DNA from: Labrys monachus
Lineage (GTDB): Bacteria > Pseudomonadota > Alphaproteobacteria > Rhizobiales > Labraceae
Direction: 5' to 3'
Assembly (NCBI RefSeq): GCF_030814655.1
Contig: NZ_JAUSVK010000001.1
Location: forward strand, 5,587,001 to 5,651,000
DNA: 64,000 bases
Below, piece by piece: positions 53,382 through 63,519 of the stretch (the stretch's first letter is position 1; every line of letters begins with the position of its first letter). The position numbers and the translations under genes are program-made. The notes under the pieces are model-generated. The model did not search any database. It worked only from the letters and a program-made list of their open reading frames with translations, and was not told the DNA's origin.

Positions 53382-54125
53382 TCAAGATGGGCAATCATGC
53401 TCAGTTACGGCCAAACTGCCTATCAACCGATTATCGCTATCCAAGTAGTAATAACGAAACGTCGAGCCATTCCTCATGAGGTCTAATGTATTTGCATTCG
53501 ATTTACAAAGCGAATTTGAGACGCTTACCTTTAGGCGATTAAGAAAACCGTCTTTGTCAGTGACGGGAACTGTGATTGTCTCGTAATATTGGATTCCATC
53601 TCTGTCGATATTGATCTTGTTGAGCCGCGTAACCGCATCGATCATCTTTGGAAGATCTGAATTCAAGCCCGCCATCATCGCCTGATACTGCATCTTCTCG
53701 TCTGGCGAACTTGAACTTTCAGTTGTCAAAGCCTTTCGGCTATCTCTCGACATTTGAATCCCGACATTTGAAACGAACGAGACAAATCCCAGAAACACCA
53801 CAATTTGCGCTAAAATAGCCCGTCCTTTTTTGTCCGGTTTCAGCTTGGCGTATTTTGCCGCACTGCGCCATATAGCTACAAAAACGAATATGAAATATGC
53901 AGATACAACACCCCAGGCAAGGTACAGTATCGCGCTGACGTCGAAATTACTGAGGTTCTTAGCGTTTGCGAAAACGAGATAAGTGACCCCAGGAAGCGCC
54001 AATCGCAGTATCGCCCCGACCACAACGCCGAATACCCAGTAAGTCACCGCGAGCGGCACATCTCCGCGCCACAGCCGAACAATCAAAGAATCGGATTGCC
54101 GTCTCGTAATTTCAATTTCAGTCAT
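53382..54125 (-). CDS. Membrane protein of unknown function in AT-rich DNA
   Basis: A 247-residue protein not matched to a family. Four likely membrane segments are VTYWVFGVVVGAILRLALP, VSAILYLAWGVVSAYFIFVF, ILAQIVVFLGFVSFVSNVG, and a weaker region around residue 45. The C-terminal half is soluble, with YYETITVPVTDKDG and LDSDNRLIGSLAVTEHDC. Base and codon use are visibly richer in A/T than anything else in the window, indicating recent acquisition. No partner gene is adjacent. Confidence 0.75.
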   Translation of the reverse strand: MTEIEITRRQSDSLIVRLWRGDVPLAVTYWVFGVVVGAILRLALPGVTYLVFANAKNLSNFDVSAILYLAWGVVSAYFIFVFVAIWRSAAKYAKLKPDKKGRAILAQIVVFLGFVSFVSNVGIQMSRDSRKALTTESSSSPDEKMQYQAMMAGLNSDLPKMIDAVTRLNKINIDRDGIQYYETITVPVTDKDGFLNRLKVSVSNSLCKSNANTLDLMRNGSTFRYYYLDSDNRLIGSLAVTEHDCPS

Positions 54126-54489
54126 AACTCCCCCAGATTTTCAAAGCCCATGCACATAAACGTTTCTATTCAAGTCTATTCAACCCGTGTGCAGCATCTT
54201 TATACACTCGACACCAATCCGAAACAATCTATCATCGTAGGCGCTCACGATGAACGTGACAGTCAAGCTAGTGGATCGCATCCAAAGCTTGGCGCCCACG
54301 TTTGCGGCAACGCTGATATTGTTTGGATCGACGTAAGGACTTCAAGTCTTTGTCGACCTTGGAAGTACACCAGGGGCAAATTCATCTGGGCTGCCGAGAG
54401 GCAAATGGAGCACATCATGGAGATGCGTCGATTAAACGAACATAATCACACTATGCCGCGGCGATGCCAACAAAACAAGAACAAATCGT
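54126..54489. other. AT-rich non-coding stretch
   Basis: This continues the AT-rich segment. An open frame at 54096-54491 on the plus strand has no ribosome site and no family features. It may be part of the acquired DNA with the upstream membrane-protein gene. Confidence 0.4.
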
Positions 54490-54592
54490 GACATCCGCCC
54501 TTCCGCCTAGCATACTTTCCTTCGAAACGAAGCGCGGCAGGACCAAGGCTCGCGATACCAGCCCGCCCCTTCCACCCGCTCCGGCCGACTCC
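54490..54592. repeat. Direct repeat, copy 1
   Basis: Begins GACATCCGCCCTT and includes CGAAACGAAGCGCGG and CTCGCGATACC, ending near CTCCGGCCGACTCC. A similar sequence lies at 54927-55028, about 437 bases away in the same orientation. The two are roughly 80 percent alike by eye. Confidence 0.7.
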
Positions 54593-54670
54593 ATCCTCCG
54601 TTCACGCCGTCGGACGAAGACCCGGATCCGATCACTTCCGGCCTATTGTCGAGCCGCCAGACACGGGAAT

Positions 54671-54931
54671 CTATTGACGATAACCGCCGTCCGATAATTG
54701 AAATACAGTCGGCGGCGCGTAGCGGAAACGTCCGGTATGCAGGTCCGCCGCAGGCACTTTGGCGGTGCCGACCATGGGCCTGCCGTTCACGTCCAGCGGC
54801 CACACCTGAATAACGGTGACGCTGCACTTTATTCGTCCCCTGTCCTTGCCTTCATGGCCGCCCCACGCCTTGGTTTTCGGCCCATCGGCCGCCATGTCCT
54901 TATGGAACAAAACACGCACAGACCTTGACAT
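54671..54931 (-). CDS. Possible small protein, 86 residues
   Basis: An open frame with AAAGGG just before its ATG. Its product (SRSVRVLFHKDMAADGPKT near the start; VTVIQVWPLDVNGRPMVG in the middle) looks more protein-like than other frames here. No family was recognised. Its start falls in direct-repeat copy 2, so it could be a repeat-borne or decayed gene. Confidence 0.3.
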   Translation of the reverse strand: MSRSVRVLFHKDMAADGPKTKAWGGHEGKDRGRIKCSVTVIQVWPLDVNGRPMVGTAKVPAADLHTGRFRYAPPTVFQLSDGGYRQ

Positions 54932-55028
54932 TCGCCCTTTGCCATGGCCTACTTTTCCTCGGAACGAAGCGCGGCGGGGCCAAGGTTCGCGATACCGCTC
55001 CGTGCCTTCCACCCACCCCGGCCGATCC
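54927..55028. repeat. Direct repeat, copy 2
   Basis: Begins GACATTCGCCCTT and includes CGGAACGAAGCGCGG and TTCGCGATACC, ending near CCCGGCCGATCC. It is the partner of the copy at 54490-54592. Confidence 0.7.
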
Positions 55029-55996
55029 CGGTTTACGCCTGCGGCGTGCCAGCCGCATCGAGGCGCTTGTCCGTCTTGCCATGGTGTTGGAAGCCATGGC
55101 TGGGCCGGCGCCGAAAGGGATCGCTGCAGACCGCCCCATTGCGTCTTCTTCAGGCGCGATGCCGGGACCGCCGACATCCGGTAGCGCCGGGTGTGCGATC
55201 ACCCGGCCGTCAGGTCTGCACACGGGGCTCGATGAGGAACTTGCCGGGATCGGGCCGCCTTCGGGCCTGCCCTCGATCCCGCGCGAGACAGGAGAGGCGC
55301 CGGCCGCCGGCCGAACCGTCCGCGAGGATGGGACAGCGGGCATATCCAGGCCGGATCGCCTTGTCGGACGCCGGCGGCCGGCAAACCCGGCCCGCAGCGT
55401 CCGCGGCCGCGGCAGCACGGGGACCCGGCTGCCCGGCCGGCGGGGTGCGGCGAAGATATAAGCCGTCCGCCAAGGCCCCTGTCCCGCCGTTCCGTGGGTG
55501 AGGCTTGCACGTCCCGATCGGCTTCCCTGGCCCGGAAGCCGTGTCGGGATGCGTGGCCTGTCCGGCAGGACTGGCGATGGAGGGAACCGTGCCCTCCGGC
55601 GCCGGCGATGCCTCCCGTCCGGCACCCCGGTTCAGGCCGAAGGCTTGATCCGGATCGATGGGAGAGAGCCGAGCCTCGGCGCGTTGCCTGTTGGCGCGCC
55701 TCGGCTTGGCGGGAAAGGGGCGACGGCGGCCTTGCACAACATGCCAGGCCCCGATTCCTCACGTCCATAGCCAACCACCGCACCACGGCTGACACCACAC
55801 AGCCGTCGTCGCCCCGACTTCCCGTGCACAATCCGGCCCGGTCAGGGTGCGGCGAGGAAGACGCATGCCTGAAGCTCCTACGTGCTGGGAAGAAAATAGA
55901 TCGCAACACATTGATTCAATTGGAACGGGCATTTTCTCTCACGGGGGCGGCCAAGAGCCGGTGACGAACCAGCTTTGCCGAAAATAGCGCGATTTT
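55029..55996. other. Gene-poor GC-rich stretch
   Basis: Several overlapping open frames exist on both strands, but all have low-complexity Arg/Pro/Ala/Ser-rich products, no ribosome sites and no family features. I regard the stretch as non-coding or decayed. Confidence 0.5.
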
Positions 55997-56137
55997 CCTT
56001 CTCCCAAGCGGGAGAAGGTGGCGCGCAGCGCCGGATGAGGGTCTAGACTTCTGCAATTCCAGCGAAGCTATTGAGCTATCTACGTCGAAGTTTAGACCCT
56101 CATCCCCTACCGGACCTTCTCCCGACTCGGGAGAAGG
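55997..56137. repeat. RIME-like composite palindrome, copy D
   Basis: CCTTCTCCC-AAGC-GGGAGAAGG at the left and CCTTCTCCC-GACTC-GGGAGAAGG at the right, with inner arms GCGCAGCGCCGGATGAGGG and CCCTCATCCCCTACCGG. The same orientation as copy A (19732). Confidence 0.8.
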
Positions 56138-56372
56138 CAGGCAATTCCCTTATGCCAGCGCAATGTGCCTGAAGCCCGCGCATGGCCGGACAGGTCGACA
56201 GCCCCGTCCTCGATCGCATTCCTGTCATCGCCACCTTCCGCGCCGCCGCGGCAGGCCGCCATCCGCATCGCATCATCGGAGGCCTGCTCAGGCTTCACGC
56301 CTAGGGCGGCCCGTCGGCTCGCTCGCCCCGGATTGAACCAGGCCGGGTTTGCCGGAGGCGGTTTCGTTTGAG

Positions 56373-57278
56373 TCACGCCGCGATGGCGAACTCGGATTGT
56401 TGAGCCCAGTAGCGGGCCTCGGCTTCGGCCGGCGGCATGTTGCCGATCGGCTCGAGTAGTCTGCGATTGTTGAACCAGTCGACCCATTCGAGGGTGGCCA
56501 TCTCGACTTCGCTCATGGTGCGCCATGAGCTTCGGCGATGGATCACCTCGGCCTTGTAGAGGCCGTTGATGGTCTCGGCGAGGGCATTGTCGTAGCTGTC
56601 ACCGACACTGCCGACCGAGGGCTCGACGCCGGCGTCCTTCAATCGATCGGTATATTTGATCGAGACATATTGCACCCCTCGATCGGAATGATGGATCAGG
56701 CCTTCGCCTTTGATGGGCTGACGAGCATGCAAGGCCTGCTCCAGGGCATCCAGCACGAAGGCCGACTGCATGGAGGTCGAGGCCTTCCAGCCGACAATCC
56801 GGCGGGCAAAGGCATCGATCACGAACGCGACGTAGACGAAGCTCGACAAGGTCGAGACATAGGTGAAGTCCGACAGCCACAAGGCATTGGGACGGGCCGC
56901 CTTGAAGTTGCGGTTGACCTTGTCTGCCGGACAGGGCGTGGCCGGGGAACTCACGGTCGTCTTGACCGTCTTGCCCCGGATAACCCCGCGCAGGTCCAGG
57001 CGCTTCATCAGGCGGCGCACCGTGCAGCGCGCGACCCGATGACCCTCCCGGCCAAGCTGGAGCCAGACCTTGCGGGCGCCGTAGACCGAGAGATTCTCAG
57101 CGTGGACCCGCCGGATCTGAGGGCTCAGCGCCGCATCGCGCCGATCCCGCTCGGGTACCCGAGCGGGATCGGCCTGGCGGCCAGCATGCTCCCAGTAGGT
57201 GGAAGGGGCGATCGGCAATACCTTGCAGATCGGCTCGACCCCATAATCCGAGCGATGCTCGTCGATGAAGGCTTTCAT
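56373..57278 (-). CDS. IS3-family transposase, OrfB (catalytic)
   Basis: A 301-residue integrase-fold protein. The DDE residues are in [17 protein letters not shown] and [14 protein letters not shown]. An HTH_21-like domain ([17 protein letters not shown]) precedes it. Its start overlaps the OrfA stop (ATGA). Production as a separate protein or an OrfAB fusion by frameshift is possible. Confidence 0.95.
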   Translation of the reverse strand: MKAFIDEHRSDYGVEPICKVLPIAPSTYWEHAGRQADPARVPERDRRDAALSPQIRRVHAENLSVYGARKVWLQLGREGHRVARCTVRRLMKRLDLRGVIRGKTVKTTVSSPATPCPADKVNRNFKAARPNALWLSDFTYVSTLSSFVYVAFVIDAFARRIVGWKASTSMQSAFVLDALEQALHARQPIKGEGLIHHSDRGVQYVSIKYTDRLKDAGVEPSVGSVGDSYDNALAETINGLYKAEVIHRRSSWRTMSEVEMATLEWVDWFNNRRLLEPIGNMPPAEAEARYWAQQSEFAIAA

Positions 57279-57604
57279 GGCTTGCGTGGGCGGTCGAGCT
57301 CCGCCTGGGCAAAATAAGCTGATGCCTTGCGCAGGATCTCGTTCGCCTGGCGAAGCTCACGAACCTCGCGCTCGAGCTCCTTGATCCGCGCCTGCTCCGT
57401 CGTCGTCGGGCCCGGCCGCTGGCCTTCATCCCGCTCGGCCTGACGAACCCACAGCCGCAATGTCTCCGCCTTGCAGCCGATCTTCTCCGCTATCGAGACG
57501 ATCGCTGCCCATTCCGAATTGTACTCGCCCTTATGCTCGCGAACCATGCGGACCGCTCGTTCGTGCACTTCAGGCGAATGCTTGACCTGTCCTAATTTGC
57601 TCAT
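57275..57604 (-). CDS. IS3-family transposase, OrfA (DNA-binding)
   Basis: A 109-residue helix-turn-helix protein of the HTH_Tnp_1 type ([36 protein letters not shown]), followed by a leucine-zipper-like coiled coil ([20 protein letters not shown]). It binds the IS ends and partners OrfB. Confidence 0.95.
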   Translation of the reverse strand: MSKLGQVKHSPEVHERAVRMVREHKGEYNSEWAAIVSIAEKIGCKAETLRLWVRQAERDEGQRPGPTTTEQARIKELEREVRELRQANEILRKASAYFAQAELDRPRKP

Positions 57605-57748
57605 AGCTCCACTTTCTCAAAGTTTGGAGCCTCCGGCAAACCCGGCCTGGTTCAGATACTTCTTTCGTATCGGCCGGGAATACCTCAAATTAAAAGATCG
57701 GCGCCATGCAGGTGACGCCGCCTCTCTCGCCGGCACGGGTGCTTCTCG

Positions 57749-59818
57749 ATGGCGAACACGACACCGCGCGATGTTGGCGAAGTCCGGCAGGAGGCCGGGC
57801 CGACGCAAAGCGGGAAACATCCGGAAGGCAGGGTACATCATCTCGCCTCGGCCGGTCTCCTGCACGCCGCCCTCGACCGCCTGCTGCCGCCCGATCCCGG
57901 CTCCCTCCGGCTGCTGGCGGCGCTGAGGGCCACGCTGGCGGGCACGCTGACCTTCTTTCTCGTGGTCCTGATCGGGACGGCGGTCGAACTCCCGATCCTC
58001 GACCGCGTCCTCGGCTTCGCCGTCGCGCTGTTCATCGCCGCGACGGTGCCGCCCTTGTCCACCGGCGAGAAACTGAAGACGATCCTGTTCGCCGGCCTCG
58101 GCGCCTGCGCGACGACCTTCGCGGCCTCCGTCCTCGGCGGCCAGTCCGTGGCCGGAAAGGTCGCCCTGCCGGTGCTGATGTTCGCCGTCACCTATTTCGC
58201 GGTCCGCGGCCCGCGCTATGTCTCGATCGGCATGGTGTCGCTCGTGGCCTATGTCTTCGCCCTCGTCGCCGGCCAGCCGGTCGAAACCGTGCCGATGCGG
58301 ATGCTGGTCCTCGCCTTGGCGGCGGCCGACGCGGCGCTGCTGCGCTGCGTGCTGATGCCGGAAAGGCCGGCCGCAGAGTTCGAACGGCTGCAAGGCGCGA
58401 TCCGCGGCCGCATCGACCGCATGCTCGCACTGATCGGGGCCGCCGCCGCTGCGGGCGCCTGGAAGCCTGGCGGAAAGGCGGCGCTCGGCCGCGAGGTCGA
58501 GCGGCTCGCCGAGGCGATCCTGCTGGCCCAGGCGCGCCTCAACGCCATCGCCGGAGCGGCCGGCGTCTATGGCAGAAGCTGGCTCCAGCTTCTGGAAATC
58601 GGGCTGGGCGCCGAACGGGTTGCCCGCATCGCCGGCGAGGACCTCGGCACGCCGGCAGAACGCGCCGCGATCGTCTCGGAACTGGCGGCGTCATACGCGA
58701 ACAACGGCGATCGTCCCGCCCGCTCGGAAGGCGGCCCGCTCGGCACGGCGATCGCGATGCTGAAGCATGTCCAGCGGAAGGCGCCGAGCGCCGGGCCGGA
58801 CAAGCCTGCGGTCGCCCCGCCTGTCCCGGCGATCGCCGGGTGGAAGCCGGCGCTCCAGACCGCGCTCGCGACCGCCCTCGCCATCATGCTGAGCGAAATC
58901 GTCCTGCCGAACCGCTGGTACTGGGCGGCCTTCGCCGCCTTCGTCATGTTCCAGGGAACGCGCTCGCGGGGCGAATCCATCGCCAAGGGGATGGCCTTCA
59001 TCCTCGGCACCACTGGCGGGCTGGTCGGCGGCGTGCTCCTCGCCACGCTGCTGGCGGGCCACGAACTGGCGAGCCTCGCCGTCATCATCGTCGCCGTCTT
59101 TCTCGCCTTCCAGGCCAATGTCGCGGCCTATGGCGTCATGGTGTTCTGGATCACCATCATCCTCGGACTGCTGTTCGGCATGCTCGGCTACTTCACCTTC
59201 GACGTCCTCCTGCTGCGCCTGGAGGAGGCGGCCGTCGGCGTGATCTCGGGCGGGCTCGTCGCCAGCCTGGTGCTGGTGCGGCGGGATCGCCACGTCGTCG
59301 ACCAGGCGACATCAGCCTTCGCGCAGGCGCTGGTGGATCTCGTCCGCGGCTCGGCCGCGGTGATGCTGGACGAGGCTTCTTCCGCGGACCTGCCCTCCCG
59401 CATCCTCACGGTGAGCCAGCGATTCGGCGAGTTGCGCACCGCCGCGGCCTCCCGGCTGTCCGGCTTCCAGCTATCGCGGGACGGCGAGTTGCAGCGGCGC
59501 ATGGTCCTGCTCGGCGGATGCGAGAGCTGGGCGCGCGAACTCGCGGACATCGCCCTCAGGGGCGCGCCGATCACTGATCCGGCCCTGGTCGGCCCGGCGC
59601 GCCGCGCCGTGGAAGGGATCGGGGCGTGGCTGGGGCGGCTCACCGCCGGCACGCCTCCGCCGCCGCAGGAGGCCGACACCGGCACCGAGGTCGTCCCGGC
59701 GCTCGACGACAGGGCGCATCACGCCGTCCGGCTGCTGCTGCGCATCGACGCGGCGCTGGCCGCCTGTTCCTTCCCCGGCGCGGCTCCTCATCCCCTCCCC
59801 GCGCAGCGTGCGGGCTGA
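57749..59818 (+). CDS. FUSC-family (aromatic acid exporter-like) membrane protein
   Basis: A 689-residue inner-membrane protein with the FUSC/YccS-AaeB layout: an N-terminal six-helix bundle (LRATLAGTLTFFLVVLIGTAVELP onwards), a soluble helical middle, a second six-helix bundle starting near ALQTALATALAIMLSEIVLPN, and a cytoplasmic tail. Family members export aromatic acids and other toxic hydrophobic compounds, often with a membrane-fusion partner; none is adjacent. The start lies 95 bases from the IS3 end, so its native promoter may be partly replaced. Confidence 0.85.
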   Translation: MANTTPRDVGEVRQEAGPTQSGKHPEGRVHHLASAGLLHAALDRLLPPDPGSLRLLAALRATLAGTLTFFLVVLIGTAVELPILDRVLGFAVALFIAATVPPLSTGEKLKTILFAGLGACATTFAASVLGGQSVAGKVALPVLMFAVTYFAVRGPRYVSIGMVSLVAYVFALVAGQPVETVPMRMLVLALAAADAALLRCVLMPERPAAEFERLQGAIRGRIDRMLALIGAAAAAGAWKPGGKAALGREVERLAEAILLAQARLNAIAGAAGVYGRSWLQLLEIGLGAERVARIAGEDLGTPAERAAIVSELAASYANNGDRPARSEGGPLGTAIAMLKHVQRKAPSAGPDKPAVAPPVPAIAGWKPALQTALATALAIMLSEIVLPNRWYWAAFAAFVMFQGTRSRGESIAKGMAFILGTTGGLVGGVLLATLLAGHELASLAVIIVAVFLAFQANVAAYGVMVFWITIILGLLFGMLGYFTFDVLLLRLEEAAVGVISGGLVASLVLVRRDRHVVDQATSAFAQALVDLVRGSAAVMLDEASSADLPSRILTVSQRFGELRTAAASRLSGFQLSRDGELQRRMVLLGGCESWARELADIALRGAPITDPALVGPARRAVEGIGAWLGRLTAGTPPPPQEADTGTEVVPALDDRAHHAVRLLLRIDAALAACSFPGAAPHPLPAQRAG

Positions 59819-59905
59819 ACGGAGATCAGAACCCGCCTCTTCGCGTTGCGGCGCCGAGAGGCACCGGCCTGAACGCCTGTTGCAATCGCTGGCGGCTCGA
59901 AAGGT

Positions 59906-59992
59906 CAGCCCTGCCACAGGAACTTGCCGCTGCCCTCCGCGCAATCGCATTCAAAAAGATACCCGTAACCACCCGCGAAGTTCACGCTTTCC
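59906..59992 (-). pseudogene. Decayed 3' fragment of a DUF1963-like gene
   Basis: The minus strand encodes [20 protein letters not shown] then SGKFLWQG and a stop, nearly identical to the C terminus of the gene at 63520 (SGMNFGGGCGYLFECDCAGG then SGKFLWQS). Nothing upstream matches the rest of that protein. It is a partial duplication or remnant within the gap 59819-60218, which has no other gene. Confidence 0.7.
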
Positions 59993-60218
59993 CCCGAACG
60001 GTTTCGCTCTCGGACGGCGCACGCGCCGCTCCCCGCTTCCATCGCAGGACGACATAAATTCCGGCCACAACCCAGGCGCGCAAAACCCTACGAAGGTTTA
60101 ATCCCGCGACAGTCGCCTTGCCGGATTCCCGTCAAAGTCGACGCCGATGTCTCTGCCCGTAACGAGCGGTGCGGGGCTGGGCCGCCGCCAATGAACCATC
60201 GACGGGAGAGACCTGACC

Positions 60219-61397
60219 ATGCGCCTTCACCCCCTTGCCTCGGCACTCCTTCTTTCCGGAGGATTGATGCTGGCCGCCGCCCCGGCCTTCGCCGCGGACC
60301 AGCCCGCCAAGCCCGCCGGCCTGTGGCTCGCCACCGACTTTCCCAGCCTGACCGAGCATATCGGCGACGCGACCTCCCTCCCCGTCACCCTCTCCAATGT
60401 CGGCAAGCCGCTGACCACCGTCTCCTTCTCCGTCGACGGCCTGCCGAAGGGCTGGAGCTGGCAGCTCACCGGCGACGGCAAGCCCGTCACCGCCGCCATG
60501 GTCTCGCCCGACGAGAACCAGCGCCTCAGCCTCAAGCTGACGATGCCGAAGGACGTGAAGCCGGGCGACTACGCCTTCACGGTGAAGGGCAAGACCGCCG
60601 ACGGCCAGGCGCTCGATCTGCCGATCGCGCTGACGCTGGCGGCGCAGGCCCCGGCCAAGACCGCACTGCAGCCGGAGCTGCCGGCCTTGCGCGGCACCGC
60701 CAATTCGAGCTTCGACTTCAACGTCACCCTCAAGAACGACAGCCCGGACGACGCCACCTACAATCTCGTCGCCGCCGCTCCGCCCGGCTTCGTCGCTACC
60801 TTCAAGGAGCAGTACGGCACCCAGGAGCTGACGAGCATCCCCGTCAAGGCCGGCGCTTCCAAGACGCTCAAGGTCTCCGTCGCCCCGCCCAAGACCATCG
60901 CGGCCGGGCAGTATGCGGTGGAGATCGCCGCGACGAGCGCCCGGACGAAGAGCGAGACCCGACTCGGGCTCGACATCACCGGCCAGCCGCGGATCAGCCT
61001 GTCCGGCCCCGACGGGCGGCTCTCCGGCCAGGCCGAGGCCGGCAAGGACCAGGACTTCACCTTCACCCTCGGCAATTCCGGCACCGCGCCGGCCAAGAAT
61101 GTCTCGCTGTCGGCCAGCGCGCCCTCGGGCTGGAAGACGGAATTCGAGCCGAAAAGCTTCGACGCCATCGCGCCCAACGGCCAGCAGCAGGTCGTCGTGC
61201 ACATGACGCCCTCCGACAAGGCGATCGCCGGCGACTACATGGTCAATGTCAGCGCCTCCGGCGACGGCGCCTCCGACAATGCCGATTTCCGCGTGACCGT
61301 GACGACCTCGACGATGTGGGGTGCGGCCGGCATCGGCATCATCGGCGCGGCGGTGGTCGTGCTCGGCTTCGCCGTCACCCGGTATGGCCGGCGATGA
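60219..61397 (+). CDS. Exported NEW3-domain membrane-anchored protein
   Basis: A 392-residue protein with a signal peptide ([20 protein letters not shown]) and about three Ig-like beta domains of the NEW3 type; the repeats include [40 protein letters not shown] and [21 protein letters not shown]-terminal helix ([18 protein letters not shown]) anchors it. It precedes an ABC ATPase and permease with overlapping stops, so it is probably an extracytoplasmic part of that exporter. Confidence 0.88.
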   Translation: MRLHPLASALLLSGGLMLAAAPAFAADQPAKPAGLWLATDFPSLTEHIGDATSLPVTLSNVGKPLTTVSFSVDGLPKGWSWQLTGDGKPVTAAMVSPDENQRLSLKLTMPKDVKPGDYAFTVKGKTADGQALDLPIALTLAAQAPAKTALQPELPALRGTANSSFDFNVTLKNDSPDDATYNLVAAAPPGFVATFKEQYGTQELTSIPVKAGASKTLKVSVAPPKTIAAGQYAVEIAATSARTKSETRLGLDITGQPRISLSGPDGRLSGQAEAGKDQDFTFTLGNSGTAPAKNVSLSASAPSGWKTEFEPKSFDAIAPNGQQQVVVHMTPSDKAIAGDYMVNVSASGDGASDNADFRVTVTTSTMWGAAGIGIIGAAVVVLGFAVTRYGRR

Positions 61398-62332
61398 GCG
61401 GCCCCGTCATCGAGGCGAAAGGCCTCACCAAGCGCTACGGCCAGGCGATCGCGGTCGATGCGCTCGATCTCACCGTCGAACGGGGCGAGATCTTCGGCCT
61501 GCTCGGCCCCAACGGTGCCGGCAAGACGACGACGATCCTGCTGCTGCTCGGCCTCACCGAGCCGACGGCCGGGCAAGTGCGCGTCCTCGGCCTCGATCCG
61601 CTGCGCCAGCCGCTGCAGGTGAAGAAGCGGGTCGGCTACCTGCCTGACGCCGTCGGCTTCTATGACGGCATGACCGCGCGCGAGAACCTCGCCTATACGG
61701 CGCGGCTCGGCGGCGTCCCGATAGAGGAGGCGCGCAGCCGCATCGCGCAGGCGCTCGCCCGCGTCCGCCTGCAGGACGTGGCGGACCGGCGCGTCGCCAC
61801 CTTTTCGCGCGGCATGCGCCAGCGCCTTGGCATCGCCGACCTGCTGGTCAAGGCCTGCGAGGTCGCCATCCTGGACGAGCCGACCTCGGGCCTCGACCCG
61901 CAATCGACGCAGGAGCTGCTCGACCTCATCGCCCGGCTGGCGCGCGAGGGCATGACCATCGTGCTCTCCTCGCATCTGCTCGGCATGGTGCAGACGCTGT
62001 GCACCCGGGTGGCGCTGTTCCATCGCGGCAAGGTCGGCCTCATCGGCAAGGTCGGCGATCTCGCCAGCCGCGTGCTCGGCGGCTCCTACGTCGTCGAGAT
62101 CGAGGCCTCCGGCTGCGACGTCGCGGCGGCGGTGCAGGGCCTCGCCGGGATCACGCGCGTCGCGCCGGTCGGATCCGGCCTGGTGCGCATCGATGCCGAC
62201 CGCGACGTGCGCGGCGACGCCGCGCGGCGGATCGTCGAAGCGGGCGGCGCGCTGACGCGGCTCTCGATGGACCGTTCCAGCCTCGATGAGGTCTATGTCC
62301 GCTATTTCGAGCAGGTGTCCCATGCGGCGTGA
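61394..62332 (+). CDS. ABC exporter ATPase
   Basis: A 312-residue ATPase of the NatA/CcmA-like group: Walker [10 protein letters not shown], signature FSRGMRQRL, Walker [15 protein letters not shown] and switch histidine in LSSHL. The C-terminal 80 residues form the extra domain of this group. It overlaps the NEW3 gene by four bases and the permease gene by 11 bases. Confidence 0.93.
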   Translation: MSGPVIEAKGLTKRYGQAIAVDALDLTVERGEIFGLLGPNGAGKTTTILLLLGLTEPTAGQVRVLGLDPLRQPLQVKKRVGYLPDAVGFYDGMTARENLAYTARLGGVPIEEARSRIAQALARVRLQDVADRRVATFSRGMRQRLGIADLLVKACEVAILDEPTSGLDPQSTQELLDLIARLAREGMTIVLSSHLLGMVQTLCTRVALFHRGKVGLIGKVGDLASRVLGGSYVVEIEASGCDVAAAVQGLAGITRVAPVGSGLVRIDADRDVRGDAARRIVEAGGALTRLSMDRSSLDEVYVRYFEQVSHAA

Positions 62333-63275
62333 AGGTTCCCCGTTTACCGGCGCTTCGACCGTCGCCCTCAAGGAGGCGGCCGACCACATGACCAGTGCGC
62401 GGCTTCACCTGGTCGTCCTCCTCGTCATCCTCACCGCCGCCGGCTCGATCTACGGCGCCATCGGCCAGATCAAGGCCAATGTCGGCGAGGATCCGTTCCT
62501 GTTCCTGCGCCTGCTGACGACGGCGCGCGCTCCGCTGCCCTCCTTCGTCGCCTTCCTCGGCTTCCTCCTGCCGCTGGTGGCGATCGCCCTCGGCTTCGAC
62601 GCGGTGAACGGCGAATACAGCCGGCGCACCATGAGCCGCATCCTGTCGCAGCCGATCTACCGGGACGCGCTGCTCGCCGGCAAGTTCCTGGGCGGGCTGA
62701 TCGTGATCGGCATCTGCCTCGTCACGCTCTGGCTGCTCGTCACCGGCATGGGCATCCTGACGCTCGGCCTGCCGCCCTCGGGCGAGGAGATCCTGCGCGG
62801 CATCGCCTTCCTGGTCGCCTCGCTCGCCTATGCCGGCGTGTGGCTGGCGGTGGCGGTGCTGTTCTCGACCTTGTTCCGTTCGCCGGCGACTTCAGCGCTG
62901 GCGGCGCTGACGCTCTGGCTCGTGCTCACCCTGTTCTGGGGCATGATCGGACCGCTGGCCGCCAGCATCCTCGCGCCGGTCAATCCCTTCGACCCCGCGA
63001 CGATGGTGCACCAGCTCGAAGTCAGCCAGGCGATCGGCCGGATCTCGCCCAACACGCTCTATGGCGAGGCGATGCAGGCACTGCTCGACCCGGCGACGCG
63101 CTCGCTCGGCCTCGTCTTCATGAGCCAGCTCGAAGGCGCGGTAATGGGGGCGCCTCTCCCCTTCGGCCAGAGCGCGCTGCTGATCTGGCCCCAGCTTTCC
63201 GGCCTGATCGCCGCCATGGTGCTGGTCTACACCATCGCCTATGTCGCGTTCCAACGCCAGGAGGTCAGGGCCTGA
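62322..63275 (+). CDS. ABC-2/NosY-type exporter permease
   Basis: A 317-residue permease with six helices. The segment [23 protein letters not shown] is the loop typical of NosY/GldF-type permeases. It completes a three-gene export cluster with the NEW3 protein and ATPase. The exported substrate is unknown; similar clusters occur in many bacteria without defined roles. Confidence 0.9.
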   Translation: MRREGSPFTGASTVALKEAADHMTSARLHLVVLLVILTAAGSIYGAIGQIKANVGEDPFLFLRLLTTARAPLPSFVAFLGFLLPLVAIALGFDAVNGEYSRRTMSRILSQPIYRDALLAGKFLGGLIVIGICLVTLWLLVTGMGILTLGLPPSGEEILRGIAFLVASLAYAGVWLAVAVLFSTLFRSPATSALAALTLWLVLTLFWGMIGPLAASILAPVNPFDPATMVHQLEVSQAIGRISPNTLYGEAMQALLDPATRSLGLVFMSQLEGAVMGAPLPFGQSALLIWPQLSGLIAAMVLVYTIAYVAFQRQEVRA

Positions 63276-63519
63276 GCCCTCGCCGGGGCGGTTGGGGACC
63301 GATCACCGATCGCCCCCTCCCCTCCGACAGAGCGGGCCGTATGCTCCCGGGAGAAGCGCCACCTCCCGGGAGCGCGGACGTCCCGTCCGTCCGCCTCTCG
63401 GAAACGCCGAGCGCCGAGTGAAACGGAGCGCCGGCCGCTCCTCCACCCCCGGCGCCGGCGAGCGAAGGAGCGTGTCCTCACCGAATCCGCAGCCTTTTCG
63501 CCAGACAGCAGCCGCACGG
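63276..63519. repeat. Gap with short palindromes
   Basis: It contains ACCGATCACCGATCGCC near 63299 (related to 21808), a CTCCCGGGAG hexamer pair near 63344-63371, and GCGGACG-TCC-CGTCCGT at 63374-63390. No gene is visible in this 244-base stretch. Confidence 0.6.

Larger units (their letters stand above)
56334..57654 (-). mobile_element. Complete IS3-family insertion sequence
   Basis: Perfect 26-base terminal inverted repeats begin TGAACCAGGCCGGGTTTGCC (56334-56359 and 57629-57654) and end in TG/CA like other IS3 elements. Both flanks carry the triplet GAT (56331-56333 and 57655-57657), a probable 3-bp target duplication. Two overlapping transposase frames lie inside. Intact ends and genes suggest recent insertion and possible activity. 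Confidence 0.92.

Noticed and set aside
54096-54491. Open frame of 131 codons in AT-rich DNA
   Set aside because: No ribosome site, no domain, and it overlaps the start of the membrane-protein gene on the other strand.
54925-55965. Several overlapping open frames of 140-240 codons
   Set aside because: Arg/Pro/Ser-rich low-complexity products in both strands and no start signals; treated as non-coding.
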